From: an uncultured Desulfobulbaceae bacterium
Lineage (GTDB): Bacteria; Desulfobacterota; Desulfobulbia; Desulfobulbales; Desulfobulbaceae
NCBI GenBank assembly: GCA_947260045.1
Contig: CAMYOP010000132.1
Location: 1 to 7,584, forward strand
Direction: 5' to 3'
DNA: 7,584 nt
Shown here: positions 4,166-7,584 of the stretch, one piece after another
Layout of the letters: each line of letters begins with the position of its first letter
Position numbering within the stretch: position 1 is the first letter of the stretch
Program-made: the position numbers and the translations under genes
The notes under the pieces: model-generated
What the model saw: only the letters and a program-made list of their open reading frames with translations
The model's database searches: none
Told to the model about the DNA's origin: nothing

Positions 4166-5731
4166 ATGGATATAAACGGAATCGTCCTGTTTCTGGCCGC
4201 ACTCGGTCTTATAGCAGGGGTTGTCATAGGATTTCTCCTGAGGAAAAAATTAATAGAGGGGAATCAGTCCAACATTGAAGCCCAGGGTCGCCAGATAGTT
4301 GAAAATGCTATTCAGGAAGCCGAACAGATAAAAAAAGAAGCTGTCCTTCATGCAAAAGAAGAAGTTTATCAACTCAAAAAAGAAGCGGAACTTGAGATAA
4401 AAGGAAGCAGATCGGAATTAAAAACAGAACAGAGAAGATTGGACCGAAAACTTGATGAGGTTCAAAATGAGCTTGCTGGCCTTGAGAAAAAAGAGAATGA
4501 CTTAAGCTCTTTAGGGGAAAAATGTAAAAAGCGTGAACAAGATATTATTCTTCAAGAAAATGACCTGGCTGAACTCATCGACAACCATCGTTTTAAATTA
4601 GAACAAATTGCAGGTATTGGTCGCGATGAAGCCAAAAAACTTTTAATGGAATCCATTGAAAGTGAGGCGAGGATGGAGAGCGCAAAAAGGTTGGCTCGAA
4701 TTGAAAATGAAATGAAAATGGAAGCTGACCGGAAAGGAAAAAATATTCTGGCTTTGGCAATTTCACGCTACGCAGGTGACTATGTAGCGGACAAAACCGT
4801 TTCCATGGTTTTACTGCCTAACGATGAGATGAAAGGTAGGATTATCGGGCGAGAAGGAAGAAATATCAGGGCCATAGAAGCTGCAACAGGTATCGATATA
4901 ATAATTGACGATACTCCAGAGGCAGTTATTTTGTCAGGGTTCAACCCTATACGAAGAGAAATTGCCCGACTGGCCCTTGAACAATTAATATCTGATGGCA
5001 GAATTCATCCCGCCCGTATTGAAGAGGTTGTTGAAAAGGTTACAAAGGAGCTTGAGGTAAGCATTCGAGAAGCAGGTGAACAGGCTACCTTTGATGTGGG
5101 CGCTCATGGAATGCATGTTGACTTGATTAATACAATTGGTCGCCTCAAATATCGAACAAGTTACGGGCAAAATATATTACAGCATTCTCTTGAAGTCGCT
5201 TTCCTGTGCGGTGTAATGGCTTCTGAGCTTGGTTTGGATGTGAAAAAGGCCAAAAGAGCCGGTTTGTTGCATGATATAGGTAAAGCTGTTGATCATGAGG
5301 TGGAAGGATCCCATGCCATTATCGGTAGGGATATTGCCAGAAAATATGGCGAGCCTGACGATGTAGTTTATGCAATTGGCGCCCATCATGAGGACCAGCC
5401 ACCAAAGTCTGTGCTTGATATTCTCGTACAGTCCGCTGATGCCCTCTCTGGTGCAAGGCCAGGGGCTCGTAAGGAAATGCTCCAGAGCTATGTTAAACGC
5501 CTGGAGGACCTGGAAAACATTGCTAACGCCTTTAAAGGTGTTGAAAAATCCTATGCCATTCAGGCTGGTCGGGATTTACGAATAATTGTTGATAGTCAAA
5601 AAATTAAAGATGATGAAGCTCTTTTGATGAGTAGGGATATTGCCAAATCCATTGAGGATCAGTTGACATACCCTGGCCAGATCAGAGTGACCGTTATAAG
5701 AGAAACCAGAGCTGTAGAATACGCCAAGTAG
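4166..5731 (+). CDS. rny: Ribonuclease Y (membrane-anchored endoribonuclease)
   Basis: The 521-aa protein has the complete RNase Y architecture. An N-terminal membrane helix (about residues 4-25, ending before RKK) anchors it to the inner face of the cytoplasmic membrane. A long charged coiled coil follows (about 35-195). A KH RNA-binding domain (about 210-275) has the loop GRIIGREGRNIR at 224-235. An HD phosphohydrolase domain (about 335-430) has QHSLEVAFL at 339-347 and the signature LLHDIGKAVDHEVEG (367-381, metal ligands His369/Asp370). The conserved C-terminal region covers 430-521. RNase Y starts mRNA decay by single-strand endonucleolytic cleavage. Length matches the family (about 520 aa). 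ATG 4166 is preferred over GTG 4157: AAGGG lies 8 nt upstream, and MDINGIVLFL gives a normal N-terminus, while GTG 4157 overlaps that ribosome-binding site. tyrS follows after 12 bp and is presumably co-transcribed. The ymdB-type phosphoesterase gene that often follows rny is absent. Confidence 0.96.
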   Translation: MDINGIVLFLAALGLIAGVVIGFLLRKKLIEGNQSNIEAQGRQIVENAIQEAEQIKKEAVLHAKEEVYQLKKEAELEIKGSRSELKTEQRRLDRKLDEVQNELAGLEKKENDLSSLGEKCKKREQDIILQENDLAELIDNHRFKLEQIAGIGRDEAKKLLMESIESEARMESAKRLARIENEMKMEADRKGKNILALAISRYAGDYVADKTVSMVLLPNDEMKGRIIGREGRNIRAIEAATGIDIIIDDTPEAVILSGFNPIRREIARLALEQLISDGRIHPARIEEVVEKVTKELEVSIREAGEQATFDVGAHGMHVDLINTIGRLKYRTSYGQNILQHSLEVAFLCGVMASELGLDVKKAKRAGLLHDIGKAVDHEVEGSHAIIGRDIARKYGEPDDVVYAIGAHHEDQPPKSVLDILVQSADALSGARPGARKEMLQSYVKRLEDLENIANAFKGVEKSYAIQAGRDLRIIVDSQKIKDDEALLMSRDIAKSIEDQLTYPGQIRVTVIRETRAVEYAK

Positions 5732-5743
5732 TAGGAGTTAGAA

Positions 5744-6958
5744 GTGAAACCTGTAGAAGAACAACTCGCATTAATTGAGCGTGGAATTGTCGATTTAATA
5801 TCTAGAGAGGATTTGGAAAAAAAGCTCAAGAATGCATATGAAACAGGAAAACCTCTCAAGATAAAGGCAGGATTTGATCCCACCGCCCCAGATCTTCACC
5901 TTGGCCATACTGTTTTGCTGCAAAAATTACGGCATTTTCAAATACTTGGTCATGAGATTAACTTCTTAATAGGTGATTTTACAGGTTTAATCGGTGACCC
6001 TACAGGTAAGTCTGAGACTCGTCCCCCCCTGACTGCCGATGATGTTGTTCGTAATGCTGAAACCTATAAGGAACAGGTCTTCAAAATTCTGGATCCAGAG
6101 AAAACTAAAGTTGTCTTTAATTCTGAGTGGCTTGGAAGACTCAGTTCATACGACATGATAAAGCTTGCCTCTCAACTTACTGTTGCCAGAATGCTTGAGC
6201 GTGATGACTTTAAAAAACGCTTTGAAAGCAATCGACCTATCTCTATCCATGAATTTCTTTATCCTCTTATTCAGGGCTACGACTCTGTTGCTCTTGAAGC
6301 CGACGTTGAGCTTGGCGGAACCGATCAGTTATTCAATCTTCTGATGGGGAGAGACTTACAGCGCAGTAAGGGGCAAGCTCCTCAGGTTGTCCTGACCATG
6401 CCGCTTCTGGAAGGTCTGGATGGCGTGAATAAGATGAGTAAATCCCTGGGTAATTATATTGGTGTTGCAGATTCTGCAGATGATATTTACGGGAAAATTA
6501 TGTCAATCAGTGATGATTTGATGTTTCGCTATTACGAACTTCTCAGCGATTTATCCACAAGTGAAATTGCAACACTCAAACAGGATATGGATTCAGGGAA
6601 GATTCATCCCAAAAAAGTGAAATCCAAGCTTGCTTGCGAATTGGTAAGCAGATTCCATGATAGTGAGTCCGCCCAAAAGGCAGAGAAAAATTTTGAACAG
6701 GTTTTCAAGGAAAGGCAACTGCCTGATGAAATTCCTGAGATGGAAGTTCAAGTGGATGGTGAGGTGATTTGGCTTCCTAAATTACTGCATGAGGCTGGAC
6801 TTGTCTCTTCCACCTCTGATGCCAGGCGCATGATCAAGCAGAATGCTGTTTCTGTGGATGGTGAAAAAATAAGTAACCCGCAAACGGATATCACCGCAGA
6901 GGGTCAACTCTTGTTAAAAGTTGGCAAGAGAAGATTTTGCCAGGTGCGATTTAGGTAA
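5744..6958 (+). CDS. tyrS: Tyrosyl-tRNA synthetase, type 2
   Basis: This cytoplasmic enzyme charges tRNA-Tyr with tyrosine using ATP. The 404-aa protein is a complete class I synthetase. The HIGH motif appears as HLGH (52-55) in the segment GFDPTAPDLHLGH. The Rossmann core follows with FLIGDFTGLIGDPTGKS (74-90) and the tyrosine/tRNA-binding region ELGGTDQLFNLLMGRDLQR (189-207). KMSKS is exact at 230-234, in NKMSKSLGNYIG. A C-terminal S4 RNA-binding domain (about 342-402) includes LPKLLHEAGLVSSTSDARRMI. Length and the HLGHTVLL-type core fit the type-2 subfamily rather than the E. coli TyrS subfamily. Translation starts at GTG 5744, supported by AGGAG (5733-5737) 6 nt upstream. The 12-bp gap from rny implies an operon, so TyrRS output would follow rny transcription. 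It is convergent with the Fur-family gene, with only 25 bp between the stop codons. Confidence 0.96.
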   Translation: MKPVEEQLALIERGIVDLISREDLEKKLKNAYETGKPLKIKAGFDPTAPDLHLGHTVLLQKLRHFQILGHEINFLIGDFTGLIGDPTGKSETRPPLTADDVVRNAETYKEQVFKILDPEKTKVVFNSEWLGRLSSYDMIKLASQLTVARMLERDDFKKRFESNRPISIHEFLYPLIQGYDSVALEADVELGGTDQLFNLLMGRDLQRSKGQAPQVVLTMPLLEGLDGVNKMSKSLGNYIGVADSADDIYGKIMSISDDLMFRYYELLSDLSTSEIATLKQDMDSGKIHPKKVKSKLACELVSRFHDSESAQKAEKNFEQVFKERQLPDEIPEMEVQVDGEVIWLPKLLHEAGLVSSTSDARRMIKQNAVSVDGEKISNPQTDITAEGQLLLKVGKRRFCQVRFR

Positions 6959-6970
6959 GAAGTCTCTTCT
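6958..6970 (+). repeat. small hairpin in the tyrS / Fur-family convergent gap
   Basis: AGAAG-TCT-CTTCT is a 5-bp stem with a 3-nt loop. It begins at the last base of the tyrS stop codon. It has no T-run on either strand, so it is at best a weak terminator; no better one exists in the 25-bp gap. Confidence 0.2.
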
Positions 6971-6983
6971 GGGCCAGATCCTG

Positions 6984-7409
6984 TTACTGCTCCATGGCAG
7001 TTGTGTTCATCTGACTGCCTTGACAATCAGGACATGTTCCGGAAAATTCTATATTATGACCTAAAATGTTGTATGAAGTAGCATTGGCAGCAGAATTGAT
7101 CAGGTTGCTTATCACTGGAACATCAATGTCATCTACTTTGCCACAATCTGCACATCTGATATGGTAGTGGTCTGAGGTGGTTGCATCAAATCTTTTTTGC
7201 GTACCACCAACTTCCAGTTTTAGAATCATGCCGTTTTCCGCCATTAATTCCAAGTTGCGATAAACTGTTCCCAAGCCAATCCGAGGAAGCCGTTTCCGGA
7301 CCATATCATACAGCTCATTTGCAGTGGGGTGGGTTTTAACTTTAGACAACTCTTCTAAAATTATTTGTCGCTGCGTTGTCAACCGAAACATGTTTGATGG
7401 CGTATTCAT
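6984..7409 (-). CDS. Fur-family metalloregulator, PerR-like (probable peroxide-sensing repressor)
   Basis: The 141-aa DNA-binding protein has the Fur-family winged helix (about residues 6-72: RLTTQRQIILEEL, HPTANELYDMV, GLGTVYRNLELMAENGMI). The metal-binding dimerisation domain is RFDATTSDHYHIRCADCGK and following. Two CxxC pairs (Cys86/Cys89 and Cys126/Cys129) form the structural zinc site. By comparison with B. subtilis PerR from memory, all five regulatory-metal ligands are present: His27, Asp75, His81, His83 and Asp94. The Asp at the last position is the PerR-type residue; Fur proteins usually have Glu. This favours a PerR-like peroxide or Fe/Mn sensor, but ligand identity alone does not prove sensing. 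ATG 7409 is chosen with moderate confidence; GTG 7418 and ATG 7391 are alternatives and none has a good ribosome-binding site. A dyad overlapping its promoter suggests autoregulation. Confidence 0.88.
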   Translation of the reverse strand: MNTPSNMFRLTTQRQIILEELSKVKTHPTANELYDMVRKRLPRIGLGTVYRNLELMAENGMILKLEVGGTQKRFDATTSDHYHIRCADCGKVDDIDVPVISNLINSAANATSYNILGHNIEFSGTCPDCQGSQMNTTAMEQ

Positions 7410-7449
7410 ATGCTTCACAATGTAAGAAGTTTAGTCGGATTATTACATG

Positions 7450-7463
7450 ATAATGTTTATTAT
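7450..7463. promoter_or_regulatory. AT-rich dyad overlapping the -10: candidate PerR/Fur-type operator
   Basis: ATAAT-GTTT-ATTAT is a perfect 5-bp inverted repeat spanning the -10 and the likely start site of the regulator gene. Fur and PerR boxes are AT-rich dyads built from ATAAT/ATTAT halves (PerR consensus TTATAAT-N-ATTATAA). The half-site spacing here differs from the canonical 7-1-7, so binding is inferred. Two copies of TATTACAT (7441-7448 and 7463-7470) flank the dyad. Confidence 0.45.
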
Positions 7464-7487
7464 ATTACATATGCCTTAAATATGCAA
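7459..7487 (-). promoter_or_regulatory. promoter of the PerR/Fur-type gene
   Basis: On the minus strand TTGCAT (7482-7487), a 17-bp spacer and a perfect TATAAT (7459-7464) point at the gene. The implied start near 7452 gives a leader of about 43 nt. An alternative -35, a perfect TTGACA at 7491-7496, has only a poor -10 (CATATG) at 17-bp spacing. Confidence 0.6.
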
Positions 7488-7584
7488 ACTTGTCAAGTAT
7501 GTTGCGGGCCAATGATTACGCAAAACGGAAGTATTACGATGTGGTACTAGGTATAATCAGGGGAACAGCAAAAAAGGTATTTAG
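7488..7584. other. terminal intergenic sequence, no gene recognised
   Basis: The last ~100 bp hold a short dyad, ACTTG-T-CAAGT (7488-7498), and an isolated plus-strand TATAAT (7552-7557) without a matching -35. A 12-codon frame from ATG 7513 has no ribosome-binding site and ends at TAG. This may be the promoter area of a divergent gene outside the window; nothing more can be supported. Confidence 0.3.

Noticed and set aside
4985..5883. Short open frames on either strand within rny and across the rny-tyrS junction
   Set aside because: They overlap conserved KH, HD and synthetase-encoding sequence and show no motif of their own.
6996..7019. GGCAGT/ACTGCC inverted repeat as the tyrS terminator
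   Set aside because: It lies inside the 3' coding end of the convergent regulator gene and is not followed by a T-run.
7513..7551. Twelve-codon frame near the window end as a leader peptide
   Set aside because: It has no ribosome-binding site, no meaningful residue bias and no following gene visible in the window.
1..7584. CRISPR arrays, insertion sequences, phage or defence genes
   Set aside because: No regularly spaced repeats, transposase or integrase motifs, attachment-site duplications or defence-type domains were seen on either strand.

Overview
The window is a chromosomal, mostly housekeeping stretch with moderately low GC. It carries parts of seven protein-coding genes on both strands and at least one RNA gene. 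The order zapB-like, zapA, 6S RNA, rny, tyrS, the sequence style of the Fur-family and HDOD proteins, and the type-2 tyrosyl-tRNA synthetase suggest a Gram-negative bacterium of the former Deltaproteobacteria (Desulfobacterota, perhaps near the Desulfobulbales). This placement is inference from recalled synteny and protein style, not from a database search.

Layout. Positions 1-397 (minus) hold the N-terminal part of an HDOD-domain signalling protein cut by the window edge. Positions 584-1987 (minus) encode a MltD-like lytic transglycosylase with a LysM domain. It is divergent from a MutT/MTH1-like Nudix hydrolase at 2108-2593 (plus). A new plus-strand transcription unit then appears to begin at a promoter near 2708-2736. 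It carries a ZapB-like coiled-coil protein (2820-3164) and ZapA (3200-3484). A 6S RNA follows, with its own promoter, an 11-bp closing stem and a terminal T8 (about 3541-3738). Next comes about 430 bp without a gene but rich in predicted RNA structure, then RNase Y (rny, 4166-5731) and, 12 bp later, tyrS (5744-6958). A PerR/Fur-type regulator lies convergent to tyrS (6984-7409, minus). Its promoter carries an overlapping AT-rich dyad that is a good autoregulatory operator candidate. The last ~100 bp contain no recognisable gene.

How the parts fit. ZapA/ZapB act at the FtsZ ring. 6S RNA tunes sigma-70 RNA polymerase in slow growth. RNase Y is a membrane-anchored endonuclease that starts mRNA decay, and TyrRS supplies translation. 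Together they form a growth and division neighbourhood. MltD (wall remodelling), the Nudix enzyme (probable oxidised-nucleotide sanitation) and the PerR-like repressor (probable peroxide or metal sensing) are independent neighbours.

No mobile element, CRISPR array, toxin-antitoxin or defence system is visible. The most promising unexplained part is the structured non-coding interval between the 6S RNA and rny. It has several local hairpins, a long-range 7-bp stem followed by eight Ts, two mutually exclusive pairings inside that stem, and a hairpin directly in front of the rny ribosome-binding site. Several starts were adjusted from the longest open frame: HDOD to a TTG, zapB to 2820, rny to 4166 and the Fur-family gene to 7409.
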